A DNA stretch of 64,000 bases from assembly GCF_002094305.1 (NCBI RefSeq), contig NZ_LWTX01000001.1, positions 1,090,309-1,154,308 on the forward strand, in the 5' to 3' direction. A model generated the notes under the pieces. It saw nothing but the letters and a program-made list of their open reading frames with translations, was not told the origin of the DNA and searched no databases. Of the stretch, positions 1 through 8,735 are shown in pieces. Each line of letters starts with the position of its first letter. Positions within the stretch are counted from its first letter, which is position 1. The DNA is from Prescottella equi. Its GTDB lineage: Bacteria; Actinomycetota; Actinomycetes; Mycobacteriales; Mycobacteriaceae. The position numbers and the translations under genes were made by a program.

Positions 1-280
1 AGGCGACCCACGGGTCGTGGGAGGCGAGCCAGCCACGATTGCGTGCGGCCGCCGGACCGTGGCCCCCGGAGGAGAGCCATCGCACCGGGGGCTCACCGCT
101 GTCGACACTCCCGGCCCCGCCGGAGACCTGCGAGCCCGTCCGGTCGGGCAGGTCCACGACCACGATGATCTCGGATGGCTGCGGACCGTCGGTGCCCGCC
201 AGCGCTCGCAGCAGAACGTCGAGGCTCGGCCGCAGCACCGTCGGAATCACGACGGTGTAGCGCAACTCGCGCGCGGTCAC
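1..280 (-). CDS. Family-2 glycosyltransferase, N-terminal part (runs off the window)
   Basis: The gene starts at GTG 280, inside the stop of the upstream carbamoyltransferase gene (GTGA overlap), and is open to the left edge, giving about 93 residues. The start reads VTARELRYTVVIPTVLRPSL, followed by IIVVVDLPDR and later GPAAARNRGW. The pattern of a VVIPT strand, an IIVVVD strand and an AAARNRG helix is that of the nucleotide-binding half of GT-A family-2 glycosyltransferases; the DxD metal site would lie beyond the edge. The overlap puts it in the sugar operon as its most distal visible gene. Its donor and acceptor cannot be told. Confidence 0.75.
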   Translation of the reverse strand, partial: MTARELRYTVVIPTVLRPSLDVLLRALAGTDGPQPSEIIVVVDLPDRTGSQVSGGAGSVDSGEPPVRWLSSGGHGPAAARNRGWLASHDPWVA

Positions 281-1905
281 CTCGGCCTCCGAACCGCGAA
301 GGGACCCATCGCAAGCAGGTCGATCGGAGCGGAGCCGAAGCACTCCAGCGCGTCCCGGGGCGAATCGACCATCGGCCGGCCCGCGGTGTTGAAACTGGTG
401 TTGACCACCACGGGGACTCCGGTTCGGCGCTCGAACGCCGCCAGCATCCGGTGCAGCAGCGGTTCGGTGACGGGATCGACGGTCTGGATGCGGGCCGTAC
501 CATCGACGTGGGTGACCGCCGACAGTCGATCCCGCCATTCCGGCGCGACGTCGTGGACGAACAACATGTACGGGCTGGGAACGGGGCCGCGGCCGAAGAT
601 GTCGGACGCGCGGTCCACGGCGACCATCGGGGCGACCGGCCGGAACTGCTCACGGCCCTTCACCGCATTGAGCCGCTCGATGTTCGCGGCCGGGGAGGGG
701 TGCGCCAGTAGCGAGCGGTGGCCCAGCGCGCGCGGCCCGAATTCGCTTCGGCCCTGGAACCATCCGACCACCTGGTTCCGTGCGATCGCCTCGGCGACGG
801 CATCTGCGATGTCCGTCGGGCGCTCGTAGGGCACGGCCGCGGCCACGAGAATGTCCTCGAGTTCCGTGTCGGTCCACGCCCGTCCGAGGTCGTACCCGGC
901 GGGATGGGCCGGAGTATCGCCGAGTTCCGCGGCGGCCAGTAGTGCGCCGCCCAGTGCGGTCCCCGCGTCACCTGACGCCGGTTGGACCCACACGTCGTCG
1001 AAAGGTCCTTCCGCGTGCAACCGAGTGTTGGCGACGCAGTTCAACGCCACACCCCCGGCGAGCGCGAGATGGGGATTCCCGGTTCGGTCGTACAGCCAGT
1101 GAGCCAGCGCGAGCAGGACGTCTTCGAGGCGACGCTGCACACTGCACGCGAGATCTGCTTGCGCGGAGGTCCAGCCGTCCCCGGCATGTCGCCGGGGCGC
1201 CAGCGCGTCCCATTCGATCGGCTCGATCCGAAAGCTGCCGCTGTCGGTGGTGGTGACGAGGCGTTGCAGTTCCGGCAGGAAGCGCGGGGTCCCGTAGGCG
1301 CCTAGGGCCATGACCTTGTATTCGTCGCTCGACCGCGCGAACCCCAGGTGCTCGGTCAGATCCTCGTACATCAGCCCCAGAGAGTGCGGAAGGCTCTGGG
1401 AGGCAAGCTGTGTCAGTTTTCCGCCCCGGAACTCGCCCGCCAGATACGACGAGGACTCGCCGCGCCCGTCCGCGACCAGAACCGCGCAATCCTGATGCGG
1501 CGAGGCGAGCGCAGCCGACGCGGCGTGGGTCAGGTGGTGGGGAACGAAGCGGACGATCGAGGGATCGACGTCGGGAAGGACCGTCCTGAGGAACCGTGGG
1601 AAACGCTCGGCGTACATCGTGCGTAGGAACTCCCAGTCCTGTTCGGTGCCGGGAAGCTCCGGATCCACCAGAGCGGGATCGTACGAGTACGTGACGGCGT
1701 CGAGGTCCTGCGCGGTGAGTCCGGCTTCGGCCAGGCACCATCGAATGGACTGCTCGGGAATTTCCCACGTGGAGAAGGCGTACGGCCGCTTGCCGTGCTT
1801 TCGCCTGCTGAATCTCTCTTCCTCCGCGGCGGCGATTACCCGGCCGTCGTCGACGACGGCGGCGGCGGGATCGTGGAACACCGCGTTGACACCGAGAATC
1901 TTCAC
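277..1905 (-). CDS. NodU/CmcH-family carbamoyltransferase
   Basis: 542 residues from GTG 1905, preceded by a GAGGGGG ribosome site and overlapping the stop of the epimerase gene by four bases. The N-terminal half has the hallmarks of the family: VKILGVNAVFHDPAAAVVDD, then AAEEERFSRRKH, and HHLTHAASAA near residue 125, the metal- and carbamoyl-transfer half. The C-terminal half has GGVALNCVANTRL and GRSEFGPRALGHRSLL, the YrdC-like ATP/carbamoyl phosphate part. Enzymes of this family carbamoylate a sugar hydroxyl (nodulation factors, antibiotics). Placed among five glycosyltransferases and a UXS-like enzyme, this one most likely carbamoylates a surface glycan or its precursor. Substrate unknown. 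Confidence 0.9.
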   Translation of the reverse strand: MKILGVNAVFHDPAAAVVDDGRVIAAAEEERFSRRKHGKRPYAFSTWEIPEQSIRWCLAEAGLTAQDLDAVTYSYDPALVDPELPGTEQDWEFLRTMYAERFPRFLRTVLPDVDPSIVRFVPHHLTHAASAALASPHQDCAVLVADGRGESSSYLAGEFRGGKLTQLASQSLPHSLGLMYEDLTEHLGFARSSDEYKVMALGAYGTPRFLPELQRLVTTTDSGSFRIEPIEWDALAPRRHAGDGWTSAQADLACSVQRRLEDVLLALAHWLYDRTGNPHLALAGGVALNCVANTRLHAEGPFDDVWVQPASGDAGTALGGALLAAAELGDTPAHPAGYDLGRAWTDTELEDILVAAAVPYERPTDIADAVAEAIARNQVVGWFQGRSEFGPRALGHRSLLAHPSPAANIERLNAVKGREQFRPVAPMVAVDRASDIFGRGPVPSPYMLFVHDVAPEWRDRLSAVTHVDGTARIQTVDPVTEPLLHRMLAAFERRTGVPVVVNTSFNTAGRPMVDSPRDALECFGSAPIDLLAMGPFAVRRPR

Positions 1906-2909
1906 AGTGAACCCCCTCGGGTGCTCGCCGGAGCGCCGGCGACCGACTGTGCCCGGGCCGTGCGGGCGAACCAGTCCACGGTGCGGCGCATGCCCTCCTC
2001 CAGCGTCACCCGCGGGCGCCAACCGAGAAGGCTGCGGGCACGTTCGACGTCGGGGCACCGTCGCCGGGGGTCGTCCGGGGCCGAGGGCAGGAAGCGGACA
2101 CCAGCGTCCGAGTGCGCGATCCGGTTGATGACTGCGGCGACGTCCAGCACCGACATCTCGTGATCGGTGCCGATGTTGACCGGACCGGGATGCCGACTGT
2201 CCGACATGGCCAGAATGCCCGCCACGGTGTCGTCCACGTAGCACAGCGATCGCGTCTGACGTCCGTTCCCGGCGACCGGTAGAGGGCGGCGGTCGAGGGC
2301 CGCGCACACGAAGGCCGGCACCATGCGCCCGTCGTCGGCCCGCATGCCGGGACCGTAGCTGTTGAAGATGCGCACGATCGCGGTGTCGGTGCCGTACTGG
2401 CGGCGGAACGCGGACGCCAGGGCTTCGCCGAACCGTTTGGCCTCGTCGTACATGCTGCGCGGACCCACCGGGTCGACATTGCCGCGATACGACTCCGCCT
2501 GCGGGTGCACCTGCGGATCGCCGTACACCTCGCTCGTCGACGCCAGCACGAAGCGAGCGCCGGAAGCCTCGGCACGTTCGAGCATCTCGAGGGTTCCGAG
2601 ACCACCGGTGGCGAGGGTGCCGACCGGGTCGTCCTGGTAGTCGCGCGGCGATGCGGGACAGGCGAGGTGGATCAGGAGGTCGATCCGGCGGGGCAGCGGC
2701 GGAGGATCCGTCACGGAACCGTCGATCACCGTCACGCGGTCGAGCGCTTCCAGGGTCGATCGCGCCCACGGGGCCGACGTCGAGAAGTCGTCGAGACAGA
2801 CCACCGACTCGCCCCGTCTGGACAGGCGCGTGCAGAGATGGAGACCGAGGAAGCCGGCTCCGCCGGTGACCAGCACCCGGCGACGGCGCGGACCACCGGG
2901 CGCGTTCAT
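1902..2909 (-). CDS. Extended SDR, UDP-glucuronate decarboxylase-like
   Basis: 335 residues. ATG 2909 was chosen because it overlaps the stop of the upstream glycosyltransferase (ATGA); an open extension upstream is arginine- and proline-rich and looks non-coding. The sequence shows the NAD site TGGAGFLGLHL at the N-terminus, HLACPASPRDYQDDPVGT, a signature I associate with UDP-glucuronate decarboxylase (UXS), ASTSEVYGDP, and the catalytic pair in SMYDEAKRFGEA, then RIFNSYGPGM. UXS converts UDP-glucuronate to UDP-xylose. The window also carries a UDP-glucose dehydrogenase at 35.6 kb that could supply UDP-glucuronate. A different 4,6-dehydratase or epimerase activity cannot be excluded. Confidence 0.85.
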   Translation of the reverse strand: MNAPGGPRRRRVLVTGGAGFLGLHLCTRLSRRGESVVCLDDFSTSAPWARSTLEALDRVTVIDGSVTDPPPLPRRIDLLIHLACPASPRDYQDDPVGTLATGGLGTLEMLERAEASGARFVLASTSEVYGDPQVHPQAESYRGNVDPVGPRSMYDEAKRFGEALASAFRRQYGTDTAIVRIFNSYGPGMRADDGRMVPAFVCAALDRRPLPVAGNGRQTRSLCYVDDTVAGILAMSDSRHPGPVNIGTDHEMSVLDVAAVINRIAHSDAGVRFLPSAPDDPRRRCPDVERARSLLGWRPRVTLEEGMRRTVDWFARTARAQSVAGAPASTRGGSL

Positions 2910-4123
2910 CGGCCCACCCCGCCGGCCGCGCGGGGAACCGCCTGGCGGAGCACGGACTCGTACACGCGCTCGGTTTCGCCCGCCACCCGGCTCCACGCGA
3001 AGCGCTGCACCGCCCGGTCCCGCCCGGCGTGTCCCAACTGCTCGCACTGCACGGGCTGTGTGAGCAGCCGATGCAGGGCGCGGCCCAGGGCGTCGGCGTT
3101 CCGGGGCGGAACGTGCACCCCGGTCACCCCGTCGACGACGGAGTCGGTGAGTCCCCCGACGGCACTGGCGACCACCGGCTTACCGCACGCCATCGCCTCG
3201 AGCGGGACGATCCCGAACGGTTCGTACCACGGCGAACAGACCACCACGTCCGTCGAGCGCAGCAGCTCCGGCATCCGGGCGCGGGGAATCTGGCCGGGCA
3301 TCGTCAGGCGATCCCGTACGCCCAGTTCGTCGGCGAGATGCAGCAGCCGCGATCCCTCTGCGTCCTCGTCCACCGATCCCGCCACCGGCCCGCCGGCGAT
3401 CACCAGCTCGGCGCCCGGCAGCGCGACCAGCGCGCGTATGGCGACATCGAATCCCTTGCGCTGCACCAGGCGTCCCACCGTGACGACGCGAAACCGGTCG
3501 CCCCGTGGGGCCCGGGGCCCGTCCGGGCGGAACTCGTCCGTGTCGACCCCGCACGGGACCACGGTGATGTGTGAGCGGGGGATGCCCATCCGGACGAGTT
3601 CGAACACCTCGTCGGAGCACGTCGCCGCGACGGCGTCGGCACTCTGGCCGATCTTGCACTCCAACGGGATCCGCTCCGGCGGGCTCGTGTCCGCCGCGCC
3701 CTGGTAGCGCTTCTTCACGATGCCCAGCGCGTGGAACGTGTGCACGAGCGGTATCCCGCACGCCTGACTCGCGAGTCGGCCGGTGAGGCCGGACATCCAG
3801 AAGTGTGAGTGCGCGACGTCGAACTGTGCCCGCGCGAAACGATCGCGAAGACCGAGGGCGAACTCCTGCATGTGGGGTAGCAGCTCGTCCTTCGAGATTC
3901 TCCGCGCAGGCCCGGCCGGCACGTGCACCACGTCGTAGCCGTCCTCGGAGCGGACCCGTTCCGGGACGGTGGCGTCGTCCCGGCGGGTGAACACCTCGAC
4001 GTCGTGACCCCGCCGCACGAGCGCGGCGGACAACGCCGCGACATGGACATTCTGTCCTCCCGTGTCGACCCCGCCCATCGCGACGAGCGGGCTGGCGTGA
4101 TCCGAGATCATCGCGATCTTCAT
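2906..4123 (-). CDS. Family-4 glycosyltransferase (GT-B fold)
   Basis: 405 residues from ATG 4123 with GGAGG seven bases upstream. N-terminal acceptor domain: SDHASPLVAMGGVDTGGQNV, with the GG(Q)N loop typical of sucrose-phosphate-synthase and MshA-like transferases, and DVAHSHFWMSG. C-terminal donor domain: TVGRLVQRKGFDVAI near residue 215 and the E-x7-E motif in EPFGIVPLEAMACGKPVV near 320. These retaining enzymes use a nucleotide sugar and act on the cytoplasmic side of the membrane. It is the first of three genes here linked by four-base overlaps. MshA itself is conceivable from the fold, but the glycan context argues for a polysaccharide transferase. Confidence 0.9.
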   Translation of the reverse strand: MKIAMISDHASPLVAMGGVDTGGQNVHVAALSAALVRRGHDVEVFTRRDDATVPERVRSEDGYDVVHVPAGPARRISKDELLPHMQEFALGLRDRFARAQFDVAHSHFWMSGLTGRLASQACGIPLVHTFHALGIVKKRYQGAADTSPPERIPLECKIGQSADAVAATCSDEVFELVRMGIPRSHITVVPCGVDTDEFRPDGPRAPRGDRFRVVTVGRLVQRKGFDVAIRALVALPGAELVIAGGPVAGSVDEDAEGSRLLHLADELGVRDRLTMPGQIPRARMPELLRSTDVVVCSPWYEPFGIVPLEAMACGKPVVASAVGGLTDSVVDGVTGVHVPPRNADALGRALHRLLTQPVQCEQLGHAGRDRAVQRFAWSRVAGETERVYESVLRQAVPRAAGGVGR

Positions 4124-4126
4124 TCG

Positions 4127-5128
4127 CTACCTCCTGGCGCACAGTGGTCGGCGTGTTGTCTCGTCGATGACGACGTCCCAGTCGTGCAGGAAACGTTCGA
4201 GTCCGAATTTCGAGAGCGCGAAAGCCCGCGCGCGGCGGCCCGTCTCGGCGGCATCCGCGGGATCCGTGACGAAGCGGTGCACTGCCGAGACCATTCGGTC
4301 GGGATCGGTGGCGGCGACTCCGGCTTCGGGGGGTACCGAGACGGCCACCTCGGTGCTGGCGAGCGCGACCACAGGCATTCCCAGCATCATCGCCTCGATC
4401 AGCGACAATCCGAGGGACGTCCAGCGCGCGGTGTGCAGATACACGCGGCGTTCCCCGACCGCGTCGTGCAGCGCGTCGCGGCCGAGGTCCCCTCCGGCCG
4501 AGACCGAAGGAGGTATGTCGGCTCTGCGCGCCAGTTCGCCGGTTCGAATGCCGAACACGTCGACGGGGGCGGCGGACGCCAGTTTCGGTAGCAGGTCCGT
4601 GCCGACGGCCCGCCACCGCCGTACCGGGTCGTTGATCATCGTCGCGCTCCGGGCCAGCCGGCCGCTGTGCCGGGCGCCAGGGTCGACGACGCCGTGCTCG
4701 ATCACGCGGGTGCGCGTGGACCCCGAGTCCCACATCGTGCGGTTGAAGTGGGTGACGTGGACGAGTGTCAGGTCGTCACGATCGGCCATCGGGTGCCGGG
4801 TGGTGGGGGCGTGCCCACCGGGGGTGTTGTGCTCCACGTAGACCAGAGGAACGTCGCGTCCGGGCAGGCGCTCCAGCCACCGGGCGGCCAGCGGTATCTC
4901 GCCCGGATTCTGCGCCACCACGAGGTCCACGTCCGCGTTCTCGAGGTCACGTGGGACGATCTCCTCCGCGTTCGGCGGCCAGTCGCGGCCCATCCGTCCT
5001 CGTCCCCATGGACCGCGGCCGGGCAGCGTGGGTACGAGATACCGGTGTCCACCGCGGACGAACGCGTCGAGCCACGAGCCGTGCACGTGCCACACGAGGA
5101 TGTTGCGCGCGTCGCTCCGATCGCTCAT
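4127..5128 (-). CDS. Glycosyltransferase, GT-B type
   Basis: 333 residues from ATG 5128. The N-terminus is unusual for the family (ILVWHVHGSWLDAFVRGGHR) but is followed by DVDLVVAQNPGE and PLVYVEHNTPGGHAPTT. The C-terminal domain has SLGLSLIEAMMLGMPVVAL, the donor-binding E-x7-E region of family-4 enzymes. It is shorter than the usual 370-400 residues. The next gene starts three bases after its stop. A 96-base gap separates it from the transferase upstream, the only sizeable gap in this run of genes. Donor and acceptor unknown. Confidence 0.85.
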   Translation of the reverse strand: MSDRSDARNILVWHVHGSWLDAFVRGGHRYLVPTLPGRGPWGRGRMGRDWPPNAEEIVPRDLENADVDLVVAQNPGEIPLAARWLERLPGRDVPLVYVEHNTPGGHAPTTRHPMADRDDLTLVHVTHFNRTMWDSGSTRTRVIEHGVVDPGARHSGRLARSATMINDPVRRWRAVGTDLLPKLASAAPVDVFGIRTGELARRADIPPSVSAGGDLGRDALHDAVGERRVYLHTARWTSLGLSLIEAMMLGMPVVALASTEVAVSVPPEAGVAATDPDRMVSAVHRFVTDPADAAETGRRARAFALSKFGLERFLHDWDVVIDETTRRPLCARR

Positions 5129-5224
5129 GTGGGGAGGGTTACCGATCCAGCGAATTTCAAACTCTATGGATAGGTAATCGTGGAATCCCGCGTCGGAACC
5201 GAACCGAAGGTGTTGCGGAGCAGG
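5129..5224 (-). promoter_or_regulatory. 96-base gap in the sugar operon, possible internal promoter
   Basis: This is the only long gap in the 1-12.2 kb minus-strand gene run. It holds a locally AT-rich stretch near 5157-5178 (minus strand reads GATTACCTATCCATAGAG), unlike the GC-rich surroundings. A TATCCATAG-like -10 element is conceivable, but no convincing -35 box or terminator hairpin is seen. Confidence 0.25.
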
Positions 5225-6118
5225 TCAGCCCACGTAGCGGCGCGCCGCCGAGTGCACCTGGGCGTCCTCGAGGGCGAGTAGACCGGATTCGACCCGACTC
5301 GGGACGACGACCCTGTTGCGGACCACCCAGCCCAGCGACCGCACTGCCTCGAGGACCGCGAGAGCGGTGTACCGGTCGGCCGGCGCCGAACGGACGATCT
5401 GCGTCGAGCGACGGAGCGCGGAGCGCACCGGACGGCGCAGCCACAGCGTCCACAACGTGTTCCGGATTCCCAGTTGGCGCCGACGCCGGGCGTCACGCGA
5501 CGTCGAGGGCCGATGGTGGATGACGACGTCCTCGCGCCAGCACATCCACCACCCGGCAGCGGCGAGGTCGAGGGCGAGCAGCTCCTCCTCGCCGCCCAGC
5601 CACATCCGCGGCTCGAACCCGCCGACCTCGTGGAACGCGCGACGGCGGATCATCGTCAGCCCGGCCATGATGCCCAGAAGCGTCGGACCGGGCATCCAGT
5701 CCGGGCCCGGGACCGGCGAGTTGCGCAGCTCAGGGGTCAGGGGATCTTCCGTGAGCGTCGGTTCGACGAGGCAACGGCCGGTGACCGTCGCCAGGCCCGG
5801 GTACTCGTCGAGGACGTCGGCGGCGGTGGTGAGCGCACCCGGTTGCCACACCGTGTCGTCGTCGCAGAACGCCACGTAGGGCGTCGACACCTGCTCCACC
5901 GCGATGTTGCGGGCGGTCGCGCCGAGATTCCGCGGCAACCGCACGACGGTGACGTCGGGGAACTCCGCCTCGGCCATGGCTGCACTGCCGTCGCTCGAGC
6001 CGTTGTCGGCGAGAACGATCGGCGCCGCGTCGGGTAGCGAGGTCATCGCCCGCAGGGTGCGCCGTAGTTCGTCGCGGCGGTTGTAGGTGATGACGACGAC
6101 CGTGGCGCGTTCGCTCAC
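5225..6118 (-). CDS. Family-2 glycosyltransferase
   Basis: 297 residues from GTG 6118, overlapping the upstream stop (GTGA); the open frame further upstream is arginine-rich shadow. It has TVVVITYNRRDELRRTL, IVLADNGSSDGS, RNLGATARNIAV and the metal-binding FCDDDTVW (the DDD at about residue 91), then WLGGEEELLALDLAAAG, the ED-type catalytic helix. This layout matches rhamnosyl- or galactofuranosyl-type GT-A enzymes. It is a paralogue of the gene immediately upstream; the two share the CDDD motif and the GEE motif, so they probably arose by tandem duplication and may add successive residues. Confidence 0.88.
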   Translation of the reverse strand: MSERATVVVITYNRRDELRRTLRAMTSLPDAAPIVLADNGSSDGSAAMAEAEFPDVTVVRLPRNLGATARNIAVEQVSTPYVAFCDDDTVWQPGALTTAADVLDEYPGLATVTGRCLVEPTLTEDPLTPELRNSPVPGPDWMPGPTLLGIMAGLTMIRRRAFHEVGGFEPRMWLGGEEELLALDLAAAGWWMCWREDVVIHHRPSTSRDARRRRQLGIRNTLWTLWLRRPVRSALRRSTQIVRSAPADRYTALAVLEAVRSLGWVVRNRVVVPSRVESGLLALEDAQVHSAARRYVG

Positions 6119-7002
6119 GACGAGACCTCCGGACGAAGAGCGGGTGCAGTTTCGAGCAGTCGGATGTCGCGCTCGACGGTCGCCGGCAGCGGCCGTCGGC
6201 GCGCGAGCGCCGCGGGCAGCAGGCGCGCCACCTCGCCGGCGGCACCGCGGGCGCAACGGTCGGCGAGCGCGCGCCGGAGCAACCGCCCGGACGATCCGAG
6301 GGCGGCGGGAAACGGTCGGCGCATCCACGAGGTGAGGGCGTCGTTGCGCATCTCGCGGCGCCGCCGCCAATCCGACGGGGGACGGACCTGCGACGGGAAG
6401 TGCCGCGCGACCAGCCGGTTCGAATAGCAGAGGTCCCAGCCGTGTACTGCCAGGTCCAGGGACAGCAGCCGTTCCTCGCCGGCGAAGTGGAGCAGTGGAT
6501 CGAATCCGCCCACACCCAGATACGCCGCGCGCCGGACGATCGCCGAACATGCGAGGAAGCCGAGGATCCGGGGTCCGGGAAGCGGTTCGGTGTGGGGGAG
6601 CGGGCTGCCGGCAAGCGCGGCGGTGATCGCGTCCGGTTGCTGCTGATCCCCGACGAGGGTGAGAGCGGCGAGCACTGCAACCGACGGATACGCATCGAAC
6701 ATGCCTTCGGCGACGGCGAAGGCGCCGGGCTCCCACGTCGAGTCGTCGTCGCAGAAGGCCACGAACTCTGTGCCGGCCCGGCGGGCGCCGACCGTCCTGG
6801 CGGCTGCGCCCCGGTTCGTGTCGAGCCGGATCACCTCGACGTCCGGGTGGCGCGTCTTCAACCAGCGCTGCAGAGGATCCCGAGAGGCGTTGTCCACCAC
6901 GACGATCGGTGTCGCAGGACAGTCTGCACCGATGCGGTCGAGTGTCCGGGCCAGCTCGATCGGCCGGTCGCGTGTGGCGATCACGACGGATGTGCGGTTC
7001 AT
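6115..7002 (-). CDS. Family-2 glycosyltransferase
   Basis: 295 residues from ATG 7002, which has GGGAG six bases upstream; a GTG at 7017 would add five residues but lacks a spaced ribosome site. Motifs: SVVIATRDRPIELARTL, PIVVVDNASRD, NRGAAARTVGARRA, FCDDDSTW (metal site near residue 90) and FAGEERLLSLDLAVHGWD. No membrane segment is evident. The start lies only 24 bases after the gvpK stop with no terminator between, so it appears cotranscribed with the gas vesicle genes. Donor sugar unknown. Confidence 0.88.
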   Translation of the reverse strand: MNRTSVVIATRDRPIELARTLDRIGADCPATPIVVVDNASRDPLQRWLKTRHPDVEVIRLDTNRGAAARTVGARRAGTEFVAFCDDDSTWEPGAFAVAEGMFDAYPSVAVLAALTLVGDQQQPDAITAALAGSPLPHTEPLPGPRILGFLACSAIVRRAAYLGVGGFDPLLHFAGEERLLSLDLAVHGWDLCYSNRLVARHFPSQVRPPSDWRRRREMRNDALTSWMRRPFPAALGSSGRLLRRALADRCARGAAGEVARLLPAALARRRPLPATVERDIRLLETAPALRPEVSS

Positions 7003-7026
7003 GCCGGCTCCCGCCACTGCCGACGG

Positions 7027-7362
7027 TCAGTCCTCCGCCAACAGCGGGCCGAGCGGGCCCAGGTCGATGTTGAGGTCCTCGGGTTCGAGTCCGAAATGCT
7101 CACGCAATTCCTCCATCTTCTCCTCGAGCAGCATCAGCGTCGTGCCGATGCGTTCGATCTGGTCGTCGGAGAGATCACCGGCGTCCACGCGGCGCAGCGC
7201 CTGCCGCTCCATGAGCTGTCGCAACAGTTCGACGAGTGTGAGGACCAACGCGACCAGCCCGCGTTCGACCGACTCGGGATCCGAGTCGATCCGCTGGCGA
7301 ATCGACCGATCGTGCGGGCCGGCACGCTCGTTCGACGTCGGACCGCCGGTCGATTCGCTCAC
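7027..7362 (-). CDS. gvpK: Gas vesicle protein GvpK
   Basis: 111 residues from GTG 7362, overlapping the gvpS stop (GTGA). The conserved core runs from RIDSDPESVERGLVALVLTL through LVELLRQLMERQALRRVD to EIRIGTTLMLLEE-like helices and LGLEPEDLNIDLGPLG at the end (here HFGLEPEDLNIDLGPLG). GvpK is a minor protein required for vesicle formation in several systems; its exact role is unsettled. It closes the gvp block and is followed within 24 bases by a glycosyltransferase gene. Confidence 0.93.
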   Translation of the reverse strand: MSESTGGPTSNERAGPHDRSIRQRIDSDPESVERGLVALVLTLVELLRQLMERQALRRVDAGDLSDDQIERIGTTLMLLEEKMEELREHFGLEPEDLNIDLGPLGPLLAED

Positions 7363-7556
7363 CCGGCATTCTCCGGCTTCTCGTCGGGTGGCCGGGTCAG
7401 CGCACTGACCGACGACACGAGCGTGCGCAGGGAGATGTGCACCATGTCGACGTCTGCGATCGACAGGGTGATCTCGCCCGCGACGACGACGCCTCCGCCG
7501 AGGACTCGGTCGAGGAGATCGACCAGCGCGATCCGACGGTCCGGGGTGGCGCTCAC
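7359..7556 (-). CDS. gvpS: Gas vesicle protein GvpS (GvpA/J/M family)
   Basis: 65 residues from GTG 7556, overlapping the stop of gvpL (GTGA). The core RIALVDLLDRVLGGGVVVAG followed by EITLSIADVDMVHISLRTLV is the short amphipathic fold shared by GvpA, GvpJ, GvpM and GvpS. Its position between gvpL and gvpK is that of gvpS in actinobacterial clusters. The C-terminal tail is only about 15 residues, much shorter than in the two paralogues at 8322 and 10070. Confidence 0.85.
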   Translation of the reverse strand: MSATPDRRIALVDLLDRVLGGGVVVAGEITLSIADVDMVHISLRTLVSSVSALTRPPDEKPENAG

Positions 7557-8332
7557 CGCGCACTCGCTTCGACGGCGGTGAACGAGTACGGCGGCCACGG
7601 GCCGGTGAGTACCAGGTCCACATCGCTCAGTCGCGCGTCGAGTTCTTCGACGGCCGTGACGAACTCGCGGTGGCGGCCGTTGTCGACCAGGAACGACGTG
7701 TTGAGGATCTCCTGGGAACGACGGCCCGCGAGGTCCGGGGGAGAGGGCGGTTGCCGGACGCCGGCCACCGCCCACCGTGCCAGTTCGGCGAAGATCTCGT
7801 CGGCTCGTCGGCCCGCCGCGGACTCGGCTTGCTCTCGGGCGGCCACCTGTGCGCGCCGCTGCATGAGATACGCAGTGCCGGAGGGGCGTCCGGTCTTCTC
7901 ACGCGCGTCTCGGGGTTCGCTGCGCGGTCGCTCGAGGTAGGCGCGCACGCCCCACTCGGACCGATCGGTGATCTGCTGCAGTGCCTCGCCGAGTTGCTCG
8001 GCATTGTCGCGCAGCATCGTTCGGACCCGATCGTCGTCGAAGTACACGGTCGCCAAGCGGAGTGGCACGGTGGCACCGCCCGCGCAGATGGCGGCGACGA
8101 CCGCGTCGTGTCGACGGGCCGTGTCGGCCAGCCAGTCGAGATCCTCGAGATTGCGCCGCAAAGCTTCCTCGCCGAACGTGTCGAGGCGAACAGTGCCCAC
8201 GACGGCCGTGAACCCCGAGTCGGTTACCGTACGGAGTTCCTCGCCGGCCACCCCGCGGATACCGGAGATACCGCCGGGGAACGGGCCGTCACCGGTCACG
8301 GCGTACACCCACACGCCGTCGTCAGGAGTCAT
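7553..8332 (-). CDS. gvpL: Gas vesicle protein of the GvpL/GvpF family
   Basis: 259 residues from ATG 8332, overlapping the gvpJ stop. It begins GVWVYAVTGDGPFP, as in the family, has PLRLATVYFDDDRVRTML in the middle and ends LVLTGPWPPYSFTAVE, the conserved GPWPPYSF C-terminal motif. GvpF/L proteins are accessory proteins that bind GvpA and are needed at nucleation. It follows gvpJ, the usual gvpL position; the other copy at 9291 follows gvpA and is taken as gvpF. The two copies are diverged, not recent duplicates. Confidence 0.9.
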   Translation of the reverse strand: MTPDDGVWVYAVTGDGPFPGGISGIRGVAGEELRTVTDSGFTAVVGTVRLDTFGEEALRRNLEDLDWLADTARRHDAVVAAICAGGATVPLRLATVYFDDDRVRTMLRDNAEQLGEALQQITDRSEWGVRAYLERPRSEPRDAREKTGRPSGTAYLMQRRAQVAAREQAESAAGRRADEIFAELARWAVAGVRQPPSPPDLAGRRSQEILNTSFLVDNGRHREFVTAVEELDARLSDVDLVLTGPWPPYSFTAVEASAR

Positions 8333-8735
8333 CGTCGCGAACCTCCGCGGCGGGTGACTCGGCCGGTTGCACCGCCCGGTGCGGGTCGGTCACGTCCGCG
8401 ACCCGTCTCTCGCCGGATTCGAGAGCCTCGATGCGCGCGCGCAGACGCTCGTTCTCGAGTTCCAGATCGCGGTTGTTCCCGGACAGCCACGGATCGTGTT
8501 CCCACCAGTCGATTCCGACCTCGCGCGCCGTTTCGAGCGAGGCGATCACCAAGCGCAGCTTGATGGTGAGCAGTTCGATGTCCAGGAGATTGACCCGGAT
8601 GTCCCCGGCGATCACGATGCCCTTGTCGAGGACCCGTTCGAGGATGTCGCCGAGATTGGCCGGCTCGTGGCCCGCCCCGCCGAGCCCCTGGCTGTACTGC
8701 TGTGGGTAGTTCGCTCCGCTGCCCGACCTCGTCAC
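8322..8735 (-). CDS. gvpJ: Gas vesicle protein GvpJ
   Basis: 137 residues from GTG 8735, overlapping the gvpO stop. The GvpA-like core is NLGDILERVLDKGIVIAGDI followed by RVNLLDIELLTIKLRLVIAS. After it come DWWEHDPWLSG and a coiled-coil-like LELENERLRARIEALESGE, both common in actinobacterial GvpJ. The N-terminal 25 residues (YPQQYSQGLGG region) are low-complexity. GvpJ is thought to act as a minor or cap component of the vesicle. Confidence 0.9.
   Translation of the reverse strand: MTRSGSGANYPQQYSQGLGGAGHEPANLGDILERVLDKGIVIAGDIRVNLLDIELLTIKLRLVIASLETAREVGIDWWEHDPWLSGNNRDLELENERLRARIEALESGERRVADVTDPHRAVQPAESPAAEVRDDDS

Noticed and set aside
277..2769. A very long open frame that would join 290 extra residues to the carbamoyltransferase
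   Set aside because: The extra part is Arg/Pro/His-rich, antiparallel in frame to the epimerase gene, and the true start GTG 1905 has a good ribosome site and a GTGA overlap.
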